Assembly: GCA_016721425.1 (NCBI GenBank)
Contig: JADKID010000009.1
Coordinates: forward strand, 124,001 to 188,000
Length of the DNA: 64,000 nucleotides
DNA from: Bryobacterales bacterium
Lineage (GTDB): Bacteria > Acidobacteriota > Terriglobia > Bryobacterales > Bryobacteraceae
Reading direction: 5' to 3'
The position numbers and the translations under genes are program-made. Below the pieces are notes generated by a model. The model made no database searches, was not told where the DNA came from, and saw only the letters and a list, made by a program, of their open reading frames with translations. Shown here one piece after another: positions 27,106-35,330 of the stretch; positions within the stretch are counted from its first letter, which is position 1, and each line of letters opens with the position of its first letter.

Positions 27106-27383
27106 TGTTTTTAGCGCGCATCGACGGCCACATGACCTCTACCGTCAAACACGAAACGCTCGAAGGCTTCCGCCTGCTGATCGGCCAGCGCCTGGAAGGC
27201 GACGGCCAGACCGGCGGCGACCCCCTCGTGCTGATCGATACGCTCGGCGCGCGCCGCGGCTCCACCGTCATTGTTTCCACCGACAACGAACCGTTGCGCC
27301 GCGCCGCCGGGAACACAATTCCCGCGCGCCTTGTGGTGGTCGGCCTGGTGGATCAATACAGACCCACGGGCGGTGCGGCATGA
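27105..27383 (+). CDS. BMC-P vertex protein, copy 2
   Basis: A 92-residue EutN/CcmL protein: MFLARIDGHMTSTVKHETLEGFRL, VLIDTLGARRGSTVIVSTDN and PARLVVVGLVDQY. The start overlaps the dehydrogenase stop (TGATG). It diverges strongly from copy 1, which suggests separate shell positions or preferences rather than redundancy. Overlaps copy 3 by four bases. Confidence 0.9.
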   Translation: MFLARIDGHMTSTVKHETLEGFRLLIGQRLEGDGQTGGDPLVLIDTLGARRGSTVIVSTDNEPLRRAAGNTIPARLVVVGLVDQYRPTGGAA

Positions 27384-27706
27384 GGCTGGGCATCGTGCGA
27401 GGCAGCGTCGTCCTCAACCAGGCCATTCCGGCCCTCACCGGCGTCCGCCTGGTCATCATTGAGCCCGTCAGCGCCGCCAATCTCGCCGCTGCCAACGGCC
27501 TGGGCGGCGGCAAACCTCTGATTGCGGCCGATCGTCTCGGCCCGGCCAACGGCCAGATGGTCAGCTTTGTGGAAGGGCGCACGGCGGCCAGCCCCTTCTA
27601 CCCGCAGGACGTGCCCATTGACGCCTACTGCGCGGCCATCGTGCAGAACATCGAATTCCAGCCGCCAACCAACGAAATTCAGTCCGCCAGCGAGGTACAT
27701 TCATGA
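27380..27706 (+). CDS. BMC-P vertex protein, copy 3
   Basis: A 108-residue EutN/CcmL protein: MRLGIVRGSVVLNQAIPALTG, VIIEPV, IAADRLGPANGQMVSFVEGR and DAYCAAIVQNIEF, with an extended C-terminal tail (residues ~92-108). Overlaps its neighbours by four bases on both sides. Three BMC-P paralogues are characteristic of the fucose/rhamnose-type compartments of Planctomycetes and Verrucomicrobia and of the Haliangium shell. Confidence 0.88.
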   Translation: MRLGIVRGSVVLNQAIPALTGVRLVIIEPVSAANLAAANGLGGGKPLIAADRLGPANGQMVSFVEGRTAASPFYPQDVPIDAYCAAIVQNIEFQPPTNEIQSASEVHS

Positions 27707-28752
27707 GCAGCTTCGATCTCACCCAATACAAGGTCGTCGCGGCGCAGGACATCGAGGCCGCCGCCAAGTCCGGCGCCAAGGAGATCCTGCTACAGGCCGG
27801 CGCCATCCTCACCCCTTCGGCGCGCGACGCGGTGGCCGAGCACAATCTCACCATCCGGAACAGCGGCGGCAGCAGCGCGGGATCGAACGAGTGGGAACGC
27901 CTGTTCAATTCGCCCGAAGCTGAAGCGGTCAAAGCCGAGATCGTCGCCGTGGGCAAGAAACTCTGGCAACGGCAGTATGTGGATGGCAACGGCGGCAACA
28001 TCTCCCATCGTCTGACGGCCGACGCCGTCATCTGCACGCCGACTCTCTGCAGCAAGGCCGATATGCGCACCGAGGACCTCTGCCTGGTGGACCTCACCGG
28101 CAAGCAACTGGCCGGCGGCCGCCCGCGCACCAGTGAGATCCTGATGCACCTGGAGATCTACAAGTCCGTGCCTGAAGCTAAGGGTATCGTGCACTGCCAT
28201 CCGGCGCACGCCACTGCCTACGCCATCACAGGCCGGGTCCCCCCCACCTGCATCATCCCCGAGTTTGAAGTCTTCGTCGGCAAGGTGGCAGTCTCCCCCT
28301 ACGAGACCCCGGGCACGCAGAAGTTCGCCGAGACGGTGATCCCGTTCGCCAAGAACCACAATACAATCCTGCTTTCCAACCACGGCATCGTCTGCTGGGC
28401 CGACACGGTGACGCACGCCGAGTGGTTCGTGGAAGTGGTGGACACCTATTGCTGGACCCTGATGCTCGCCAACCAGCTTGGCTCGCCCATCACGCACATC
28501 AAGGACGACAAAGCGGCTGATCTTCTGGCCATCAAGCAGAAACTGGGCCTCCCGGATGCGCGGCTGGATCCGAGCATTAAGGAATGCCAGCTCTGTGACA
28601 TTCCCGAGAAGCCCTTCACCATTTCGCTCGATCCACCGAGTTACTCCGGCGGAACCCGCGCCACGGCGGCTGCTCCGGACGACATCGAAGGTATCGTACA
28701 AGCAGTGACCGACGCCGTGCTCGCCAAACTTAAGGGCAAATTGGGCGAATGA
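27703..28752 (+). CDS. class II aldolase (L-fuculose-/L-rhamnulose-1-phosphate type) targeted to the microcompartment
   Basis: A Zn-dependent aldolase expected to cleave fuculose-1-P or rhamnulose-1-P to DHAP and L-lactaldehyde. Catalytic core from residue ~65: GNGGNIS, TSEIL with Glu145, zinc ligands His164 and His166 in VHCHPAHA, and His227 in SNHGIV. Longer (349 residues) than FucA (~215). The N-terminal ~55 residues contain GAILTPSARD, a module reminiscent of other BMC-associated enzymes. The C-terminus (~326-345, DDIEGIVQAVTDAVLAKLKG), after an Ala/Pro linker, is an amphipathic encapsulation helix. Overlaps the DeoR gene by four bases. Confidence 0.9.
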   Translation: MSSFDLTQYKVVAAQDIEAAAKSGAKEILLQAGAILTPSARDAVAEHNLTIRNSGGSSAGSNEWERLFNSPEAEAVKAEIVAVGKKLWQRQYVDGNGGNISHRLTADAVICTPTLCSKADMRTEDLCLVDLTGKQLAGGRPRTSEILMHLEIYKSVPEAKGIVHCHPAHATAYAITGRVPPTCIIPEFEVFVGKVAVSPYETPGTQKFAETVIPFAKNHNTILLSNHGIVCWADTVTHAEWFVEVVDTYCWTLMLANQLGSPITHIKDDKAADLLAIKQKLGLPDARLDPSIKECQLCDIPEKPFTISLDPPSYSGGTRATAAAPDDIEGIVQAVTDAVLAKLKGKLGE

Positions 28753-29504
28753 AGGCCGCCGCCCGGCACTTGCGCATCCGGGAACTCCTCGAATCGCAGG
28801 AGTTCGTCGACCAGGACGTGCTGTGTGCCGAGTTGCGGGCCTCTGAATCGTCCGTTCGCCGCGATCTGATCACACTGGAATCCGAAGGCGTTCTCAAGCG
28901 GGTCTACGGCGGTGCGATGGCCATGCAGCCGCGCGATACGGCCCTTGATTTCGACTGGCAATCGGGCCGCATGGCAGCCGAGAAGCGCCGCATCGCCGCG
29001 CTGGCCGCCACGCTCGTCGAGGACAATCAGACCGTGCTTTTGGATGGTGGCTCCACCGTTGCCGCCGTGGCAACCGCACTACTGGGCCGCTCTCTCCATG
29101 TCATGACCAACTCCCTGGCCATCGCCGAAGTATTTCGCGATGCCCGGCAGATCGATGTGACCCTCACGGGCGGATACGTTTATCCCCGCCTGCGCGCACT
29201 GTTGGGGCCCCTCTGCGAGCAGATGATCTCCAGCATCACGGCGGACGTCCTGATCATGGGCATAGGCGGAATCACGGCGGAGGGCTTCAGCAACAGCAAT
29301 ACGCTCGTCGTGGGCCCGGAGCGCAAAATGATCGAGGCGGCACACAAGGTCATCGTGGTCGCGGATCACACGAAATTTGGCCGCGCCGCCGTCACGCACC
29401 TCGCGAGCCTGGATGTGGCCGATGTTGTCGTCTCAGACGCAGAACTGCCGCAGGAGCACCAAGCGCTCCTGCGGCAGCACGGCATTCAACTTCTGCTGGC
29501 GTAG
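28749..29504 (+). CDS. DeoR-family transcriptional regulator of the BMC operon
   Basis: A 251-residue repressor-type protein. The N-terminal winged helix-turn-helix (residues ~3-57) includes SESSVRRDLITLESEGVLKRVYGGAM, the DeoR signature. The C-terminal sugar-phosphate sensor domain has LLDGGSTVAAVATAL, TNSLAIAEVF and ADHTKFGRAAV. DeoR proteins usually repress sugar catabolic genes until a phosphorylated intermediate binds. Last gene of the operon (ATGA overlap with the aldolase), so probably autoregulated; candidate operator at 23706-23733. Confidence 0.9.
   Translation: MKAAARHLRIRELLESQEFVDQDVLCAELRASESSVRRDLITLESEGVLKRVYGGAMAMQPRDTALDFDWQSGRMAAEKRRIAALAATLVEDNQTVLLDGGSTVAAVATALLGRSLHVMTNSLAIAEVFRDARQIDVTLTGGYVYPRLRALLGPLCEQMISSITADVLIMGIGGITAEGFSNSNTLVVGPERKMIEAAHKVIVVADHTKFGRAAVTHLASLDVADVVVSDAELPQEHQALLRQHGIQLLLA
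29445..29477 (+). repeat. perfect 13-bp inverted repeat in the 3' end of the BMC deoR gene
   Basis: CTGCCGCAGGAGC (29445-29457) is exactly complementary to GCTCCTGCGGCAG (29465-29477) around a 7-base loop. It lies about 27 bases before the deoR stop. No T-run follows, so it is not a standard intrinsic terminator, but it could stabilise the 3' end of the operon mRNA or stall ribosomes. Confidence 0.7.
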
Positions 29505-29670
29505 CCGCTATTCATCGATCATCTCAATCGAGGCGGGCGGGCAAGAGACTGGCGGAGGCGTGCGCGCTACCCGAATCGTTTCTGCGTGGCAAGCCTGTGC
29601 CAATGCGGGGTGAGATAGACTGGACTCGGGGCGGGCGCACCGCGCCGATCTCAACGAGGCCTCCGTAGTT

Positions 29671-31206
29671 TTGCCCAGTACTCAGCGCGCGGTCCAACAC
29701 CCCTCTGGCACCGTAAGGCTCCAACCGCCACCGTTCCTGGTGGTCGTGGCGTTCGTGTTCCTGCTGCAGGTGGGCCGGCGGCCCGACGCCCTGTTCAATC
29801 CGCAATTCTGGGCGGAGGATGGCTACGTCTTTTTCAAGGATCAACTGCTGCTTGGCCTCAGCCATTCGCTGTTGCTCGAGTACGCGGGGTATCTGCACTT
29901 CGTCCCGCGGATGGTGGCGGCTTTCGCCTCTTGGTTCCCCGTGGCACGCGCTCCATTTCTGTATAATCTGGCGGCAACCGCCATTGAAGCCCTGGCGCTG
30001 AGTCTTTTTGCACTGCCGGCCTATCGCTATGTAATGAGACCGGACTACCTCCGTGTCGCCGTCTGCATTGTCGCTGCTTGCGTGTTTTCGGCGCCCGAAG
30101 TGATCTCGAACCTCACCGACGCACAGTGGTTTCTGGCCCTCGGGGCACTGGTGCTCCTTTTCTACCCCGTACCGGAGAGGCTGGCCGGCTCGCTGCGGTT
30201 TCAGTTTCTCACCGGGGGAATCGGACTTGTGGTGGTCTGCACGTCGCCGCAGACCCTGATCCTGCTGCCGTTTGTTTTGTGGAAGCTGTATCCGTTCGCA
30301 TGGAGGCGGAGCGCCGGCCCCTTGCTGGTGCTTGCAGGAATGTTCATTCAGGGCGCGGTCGCTTTGACGGTCAGCCCGGCTGGCGCCGCCGGAGTGACAA
30401 AACCCTTGCTCCAGACGGCCGCTATTACGCTGATGGCGCCCGCTTATCGTTGCATCCTAGGGGACTTCGTGGGGGATCTAGGAGCCATGGGGATGGCGGC
30501 CCGGGCCACGCCGGCGCTGAACGTGAGCGCGGCCTTTGTGTTCGTCGTTTGGCTGATCTGGCTCTTCCGCGCGACGAGCGGTCTCGCCCGATGGAGTGTC
30601 GCGGTGGTGGTTTATTGCCTGTTCGCCTCCATCGCCATCGTGGCGGCGCGACGCCCGTATGGCGGCGCATTCGATTTCAGCGGGCCTTGGACAGAGTGGG
30701 AGGCCGGCCGTTACACGCTGCTAGGCAGTACGCTGATTGTATATCTGGTGGCGCTGACCCTGGAACGCGCGCTCGGCCGGTACGGTGCCCACCTCCCAAC
30801 GGTGTGCCTGCTGGGCGTCTTTTCCTACGGCGCGATGGATCATTATCGGGCGCCAGCCTGTGCCGAGATGGACTGGCCGAAGCAAGCCCGGCAAATTGAA
30901 ACGTGGATCAACGGCAACGCCATTGGGGGCATTGCGGGCGGCGTCACGCTGAAGCTGAATCCCGCGCCTGGACCGCTCCTCTACCTGCCGGCACGATTGC
31001 GCGCGGCAACGCCGCAATCCCCGTGGGAAGGTTGCCTAGTGCGCGGCCAGGGCGTCATCCGGAAATCGGCCGCGGTCTTCTGGATAGAAGAAGGTCAGGC
31101 GCATCCCGTGACGGAGGATTGGATTCGACAACGCGGGTTGCTGTGGACCGATGACGTACGAGCGGTTCCGCAATACCGTCTGGACGCAATCCCGAAGGCG
31201 CCTTGA
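29671..31206 (+). CDS. polytopic membrane protein, unknown function
   Basis: A 511-residue protein with about ten transmembrane helices followed by a ~120-residue C-terminal hydrophilic domain. The first extracytoplasmic loop contains FWAEDGYVFFKD, placing acidic residues as in GT39/GT83-like transferases, but no family signature is clear. TTG start. Follows the BMC operon by 166 bases without a terminator I can see; no functional link is implied. Bases 29505-29670 show no gene. Confidence 0.6.
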   Translation: MPSTQRAVQHPSGTVRLQPPPFLVVVAFVFLLQVGRRPDALFNPQFWAEDGYVFFKDQLLLGLSHSLLLEYAGYLHFVPRMVAAFASWFPVARAPFLYNLAATAIEALALSLFALPAYRYVMRPDYLRVAVCIVAACVFSAPEVISNLTDAQWFLALGALVLLFYPVPERLAGSLRFQFLTGGIGLVVVCTSPQTLILLPFVLWKLYPFAWRRSAGPLLVLAGMFIQGAVALTVSPAGAAGVTKPLLQTAAITLMAPAYRCILGDFVGDLGAMGMAARATPALNVSAAFVFVVWLIWLFRATSGLARWSVAVVVYCLFASIAIVAARRPYGGAFDFSGPWTEWEAGRYTLLGSTLIVYLVALTLERALGRYGAHLPTVCLLGVFSYGAMDHYRAPACAEMDWPKQARQIETWINGNAIGGIAGGVTLKLNPAPGPLLYLPARLRAATPQSPWEGCLVRGQGVIRKSAAVFWIEEGQAHPVTEDWIRQRGLLWTDDVRAVPQYRLDAIPKAP

Positions 31207-31210
31207 CCTC

Positions 31211-31296
31211 GGGCAAGTCCGGCCGCAGCCCCGCGCAACGCAGCTGCAGGCATGGTGTTGATTCGCAAGATTATCTTGCCCTGACTGGCGGCCGGA
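31211..31296. repeat. two interleaved complementary segment pairs in an intergenic region
   Basis: GGGCAAG (31211-31217) is complementary to CTTGCCC (31275-31281), and the adjacent TCCGGCCGC (31218-31226) to GCGGCCGGA (31288-31296). The order is A-B-A'-B', so the stems are mutually exclusive or pseudoknot-like rather than nested. Lies between a membrane-protein gene and the 3' end of the fucosidase gene. Confidence 0.35.
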
Positions 31297-31392
31297 TTTC
31301 AGCCGGCTTCCCGCCCGGCACACGGAGGCCCGCGTGCTGTTCCCGCTAAGCTTGGCCCGCCAGTATTTGGCCAACCGGGATTTTCGTAGACC

Positions 31393-33114
31393 CTATTCGT
31401 CGATCATCAACTGCAATTCCTCCATGCGAGGAGCGTCAGTGGCTTCCAGGATCACGAGGCGGAAGGACCGCGCTGTCACGGCACCAAACGACTTGCTGAA
31501 GGCCCGGCCGATGCGCGTGCCCTCGAACGCAGTCTTCCACTGGTCGCCGTCTTTGTACTCCAGCCGGTACTTGCGGATGAAGGCCTGAGTTTCCCAGCCC
31601 TCCACCATGTTCACGTGGCCAATTCGCGCCGGCTTGTCGAAGGTGACCTCCAGCCAGCCCGTCTTCTGCCCCTTGGCCGCCTGCCAGTGAGACTCATAAC
31701 TGCCGTCAAAGGCCTTGGCGGGCCCGAACTCCGCCCCTTCCGAAGAGGACGCCGCGCCGGACTTGCCCATGGAGGGCACAGGGATCGCCGCCGGCTCACC
31801 CTCAATCTGCATGGCAATCACGCTGTCGATGGCGTCCGGCGCCGTGGCCGGCAGTTTCAGTTCGATCCGCTCGCCCACTACCTTGGCCGGCACTTTCACC
31901 TTGGGATTGGAGAGCAGATAGGCGGTCTTGACCTGATTCTTCAGCGGCACGCGCAGTACGCCGTCTTTGGGCCAGTGGAAGACGTGTAGATAGAGCGTCT
32001 GCCCCTTGCGCGTGGCGCGGCCCCACTTCAGATAGGAGAACGGTCCGGCGCTGGTGCCGTAGATGGATTCGCCATTCACCTTGATCCATTTCCCCATCGC
32101 CTCCAGGCGCTCCACGCTGGGCTGAGGGATCAGGCCCTCCGACGTCGGCCCGACGTTCAGCAGGAAATTGCCGCCCTTGCTGGCGATGTCGGCAGTCTTC
32201 TGGATCAGGTCTTCCGCGCTCTTCCAGTTGTTGTCGTAGCTCTTGAAGCCCCAGGTATCGTTCATCGTCATGCAGACTTCGAAGTCCTTGCCGGGGATGC
32301 CCGTGGCCGGAATGAACTGCTCCGGCGTGCTCATGTCACCCTCCACGCCGCCGCCGAGCCGGTTGTTCACAATCAGGTGGGGCTGCAGTTTCAGCAGCGG
32401 CAGGAATTTCGCCGCGCGCTCCTTGGTCATGCCGGTGGGCGTATCCCACCACAACTCCACGATGGGCCCGTATTTGGTGAGGATCTCTTTTACCTGCGGC
32501 ACGGCGACCTTGTCGATGTATTCGTCCATGCTGCCTGCCTGCGCCTTGTCCCACTGGCCGCGCATGGCGGCGCCGCCGGGATGGTGCCAATCCTGTGCCT
32601 GGGAGTAGTAGAGGCCGAGTTTCATGCCGTGCTTTTTGCAGGCCGCGGCCAGTTCCGCAATGACGTCGCGTTTGAAGGGCGTGGCGTCCACAATGTTGAA
32701 CGGGCTGGCGCTCGACTTGAACATGGCGAAGCCGTCGTGATGCTTACTGGTGATCACGATGTACTTCATGCCCGCCGCCTGCGCCAGCTTCACCCAGCTT
32801 TCCGCGTCGAATTTGACCGGGTTAAACTGCTTGGGATACTCCGCGTAGCGGGCTACCGGGATCTTTCCGTTGCTCATGATCCACTCGCCGATGGAGGGGA
32901 TCTGTTTGCCGTCGTAGGTGCCGGCGGGCACGGAGTAGACGCCCCAGTGGATGAACAGGCCGAGCCGCGCCTCACGCCACCACTTCATACGAGCATCGCG
33001 CTGCTGCTTGGATTCTACCGGCGGCGATTGCGCTTCCGCCATGGGCGCCACGGCCGCGGTCACCAGGATAGCCAGTGCGGCCTTTGCCGCCCAACGGGTT
33101 GGATGAAAAGTCAT
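31393..33114 (-). CDS. secreted alpha-L-fucosidase (GH29) with C-terminal discoidin-like domain
   Basis: Releases terminal L-fucose from polysaccharides or glycans. 573 residues with signal peptide (residues 1-28, cleavage after AEA). GH29 hallmarks: FIHWGVYSVPA (54-64), ITSKHHDGF (121-129), DWHHPGG (175-181) and ELWWDTP, with Asp224 as likely nucleophile. The last ~130 residues (AKAFDGSYESHWQAAKGQ, WLEVTFDKPARIGHV) are an F5/8-type carbohydrate-binding domain. A beta-sandwich lies between. Predicted to be exported and to feed the fucose-type BMC pathway encoded 2 kb away. Promoter immediately upstream; no Shine-Dalgarno. Confidence 0.92.
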   Translation of the reverse strand: MTFHPTRWAAKAALAILVTAAVAPMAEAQSPPVESKQQRDARMKWWREARLGLFIHWGVYSVPAGTYDGKQIPSIGEWIMSNGKIPVARYAEYPKQFNPVKFDAESWVKLAQAAGMKYIVITSKHHDGFAMFKSSASPFNIVDATPFKRDVIAELAAACKKHGMKLGLYYSQAQDWHHPGGAAMRGQWDKAQAGSMDEYIDKVAVPQVKEILTKYGPIVELWWDTPTGMTKERAAKFLPLLKLQPHLIVNNRLGGGVEGDMSTPEQFIPATGIPGKDFEVCMTMNDTWGFKSYDNNWKSAEDLIQKTADIASKGGNFLLNVGPTSEGLIPQPSVERLEAMGKWIKVNGESIYGTSAGPFSYLKWGRATRKGQTLYLHVFHWPKDGVLRVPLKNQVKTAYLLSNPKVKVPAKVVGERIELKLPATAPDAIDSVIAMQIEGEPAAIPVPSMGKSGAASSSEGAEFGPAKAFDGSYESHWQAAKGQKTGWLEVTFDKPARIGHVNMVEGWETQAFIRKYRLEYKDGDQWKTAFEGTRIGRAFSKSFGAVTARSFRLVILEATDAPRMEELQLMIDE

Positions 33115-33122
33115 GCGACCAG

Positions 33123-33152
33123 ATACTATCAGATTCGATCAAAACCGGTCAA
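33123..33152 (-). promoter_or_regulatory. putative promoter of the alpha-L-fucosidase gene with embedded operator-like motif
   Basis: On the minus strand: -35 TTGACC (33152-33147), 18-base spacer, -10 TAGTAT (33128-33123), then 8 bases to the ATG at 33114, so the transcript is nearly leaderless. The spacer contains TTTTGATCGAATC, sharing TTTGATCGA with the BMC operator candidate. The element order and 18-base spacing match the BMC promoter. Confidence 0.5.
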
Positions 33153-33232
33153 TCCGTTACCTCGACACTCAGTTTTTGCGTGCGGTAGGGCGGAAGGTGG
33201 AGAGGGTGACCCTATGTTATGGTGGTGCAGGC

Positions 33233-35320
33233 ATGGAGCGGCAGCGCGGCAGCAACTCATTCGGCGGGCTCATTACGGCACTGGCGCTGGTCCCACCGCT
33301 GATGCTGGCGTTTTTGGTTGCTCACTATGTGGTGGATGTTCCGTACTTCGACCAATGGGCGTTCTCGGCTATCGGCGTCTATTTCCGGACCGGCGGGCAG
33401 GAGTTGGGGCCGCTCTTTGCGCAACACAACGAGGCCCGCATGCTGTTCCCGTCGCTGGTGAACCTGGCAAGCGAGTTTCTTTCCTCTGGGGACGTGCGAG
33501 CCTGCGCCGCAGCGGCTATGTTGCTGGCCGGATTGTCGCTCTTTAATATCCACCGTCTGACCGCTTTGACTTTGCCGGATTCGGTCTCATCGCGCAGGGT
33601 GATCACGCTGCTCGCGAGCGCAATGATCTTCAGCCCCGTGCAATGGGAGAACTGGCTGTGGGGCAACCAGATTGCGCTGTTCTTTCCTGCGGCGTGCCTG
33701 ACCACGGCGATCTGCGCCGCCAGTTCGGAACTGCGATTCGGGGTCAAGCTGGGGGTGTGCGCCGCACTGGCGTTCGTAGCCACCTACTCCTTTCCGAACG
33801 GGATGCTGTGCTGGGTTGTGCTGCTGCCCGTGCTGGTTTCCCAACCGGCGGGCACGCGAGGACGGGTGATGGCGGCGGCAAGCTGGCTGGCCGCTGCGGG
33901 TGGCTCCATCTGGCTCTATTTCCAGGGCTTCCAGGCCACTGCGGGACACGCCACCTGGGCTGAATCCTTGGCGAAGCCATTGATTCTGGTGTTCTCGTTC
34001 ATGGGTTTTCTGGGCGCTCCGCTGGCGTCCGGGGGCGAGATCTGGCTGTATCGCAGCGGCAGGCTGATCAGCCTGGCGCTACTCGGGTTGTTGGCCGTCG
34101 CGTGTCTCGCGTTGATGGCGGGACGGAGCCGCATCGCGTGGAGACGCGCGAGTGGGTGGCTGGCGCTATGCGCGTTTGTCGTCGGCTCAGCGGGTGTGAC
34201 TGCGTTGGGCCGGTCGACAATGTCCTCGGTCTTTCTGCACGATTCACGGTACACCAGCTTTTCGATCTATCTGGTGATCGGCCTGGCCGGCTTGCTAGCC
34301 GTGGTGCGGGCAGAGTGGCCCGAGCCGGGCGGGCGCGCCACGATGCCAGTGGCCGTGGTGGTATGCCTGGCAGTTCTGGGGCTCCATGTTTCGGCCGCGG
34401 TGCAATCCGTACCGGCCATGGCACAGTGGCGTACGGCCCGCCTGCAATCCAAGGCGTGTCTGGCCATGATCAACCTGGGGGCGTCGCCCTGTGCCGTCAC
34501 CAAACTCGGCCCGGCGTACAGTCAGGTGCTCACAACCGCCAATGCGTTGAATGATCTGGGGCTGCTCCATCCCCCCCTGCTCCGCGGTGCCTTGCTCCCG
34601 GCGGAGCGGATGGCGGCGACGACGCTGGACGCCGCGGCAGGCAAGCTCGCCGCCCTGCGGCGCCTGCCGGACGGCAGTTGGATCGCCTCAGGCTACGCCG
34701 TTCTACCGGGCCGGAAAGAGCCGGCCGACGGCGTGGTGATTGCCTACGAAGACGGCAGGGGCGCCCGGCAGATAGTGGCGTTGGCAGACACGCCCATGTG
34801 GACGTCACAGTGGGTCCAGTGGTTCGTCCTGCCCGAGGAGGCAACCTCAGTACGGGCCTACGCCTACGACGCGTTGGAGGGCCGCCTGTATCCGCTGAAT
34901 CCGGCGACTGGCGTGGCCGGAAGGGAGACATCTCCATTGCGGTTTGGCGAAGAGACGAGCGGAACGCTGGACCGCCTGGCCCGCGGCTTTGTGAATTTCG
35001 CTGACCCTCGTGAACCCATGATGGCGTTCGGATGGGCGTTTCTGCGCAGAGAGGCCAAAGTCCCGGACGCGATCCTGATGACGTGCGACGGCGACCAGAA
35101 AATCGCCGGCTCGGGAGAGATCCACATGCCGCGTCCCGACGTGGTGAGGGCATTGGGCAACGACCCGCGCGCACTCCACTCCGGCTTCGGCGCGCTGATC
35201 GATGGGAGGCGATTGCCCGCCGGGGGCTGCATGCTGCGGGCCTGGGCTTACGATGCGGCGGGACATACTGCCCAGCCATTGCAGCACACGATCGACAGCC
35301 GCCAGCTCACGGCGCGTTGA
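33233..35320 (+). CDS. large polytopic membrane protein, unknown function
   Basis: A ~695-residue protein. The N-terminal ~400 residues hold about ten transmembrane helices with DVPYFDQWAF in the first loop, an arrangement shared with the other orphan membrane proteins in the window. The C-terminal ~270 residues are hydrophilic and probably extracytoplasmic. Start uncertain: ATG 33233 is chosen, while GTG 33206 with GGTGGAGAG upstream is a good alternative. Divergent from the fucosidase gene. Glycosyltransferase-like topology only. Confidence 0.6.
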   Translation: MERQRGSNSFGGLITALALVPPLMLAFLVAHYVVDVPYFDQWAFSAIGVYFRTGGQELGPLFAQHNEARMLFPSLVNLASEFLSSGDVRACAAAAMLLAGLSLFNIHRLTALTLPDSVSSRRVITLLASAMIFSPVQWENWLWGNQIALFFPAACLTTAICAASSELRFGVKLGVCAALAFVATYSFPNGMLCWVVLLPVLVSQPAGTRGRVMAAASWLAAAGGSIWLYFQGFQATAGHATWAESLAKPLILVFSFMGFLGAPLASGGEIWLYRSGRLISLALLGLLAVACLALMAGRSRIAWRRASGWLALCAFVVGSAGVTALGRSTMSSVFLHDSRYTSFSIYLVIGLAGLLAVVRAEWPEPGGRATMPVAVVVCLAVLGLHVSAAVQSVPAMAQWRTARLQSKACLAMINLGASPCAVTKLGPAYSQVLTTANALNDLGLLHPPLLRGALLPAERMAATTLDAAAGKLAALRRLPDGSWIASGYAVLPGRKEPADGVVIAYEDGRGARQIVALADTPMWTSQWVQWFVLPEEATSVRAYAYDALEGRLYPLNPATGVAGRETSPLRFGEETSGTLDRLARGFVNFADPREPMMAFGWAFLRREAKVPDAILMTCDGDQKIAGSGEIHMPRPDVVRALGNDPRALHSGFGALIDGRRLPAGGCMLRAWAYDAAGHTAQPLQHTIDSRQLTAR

Positions 35321-35330
35321 GCGTTGCCGC

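Noticed and set aside
24485..29504. BMC operon considered as propanediol (Pdu) or ethanolamine (Eut) type
   Set aside because: No diol dehydratase, ammonia lyase or B12 genes; the aldolase and three BMC-P point to the deoxyhexose type instead.
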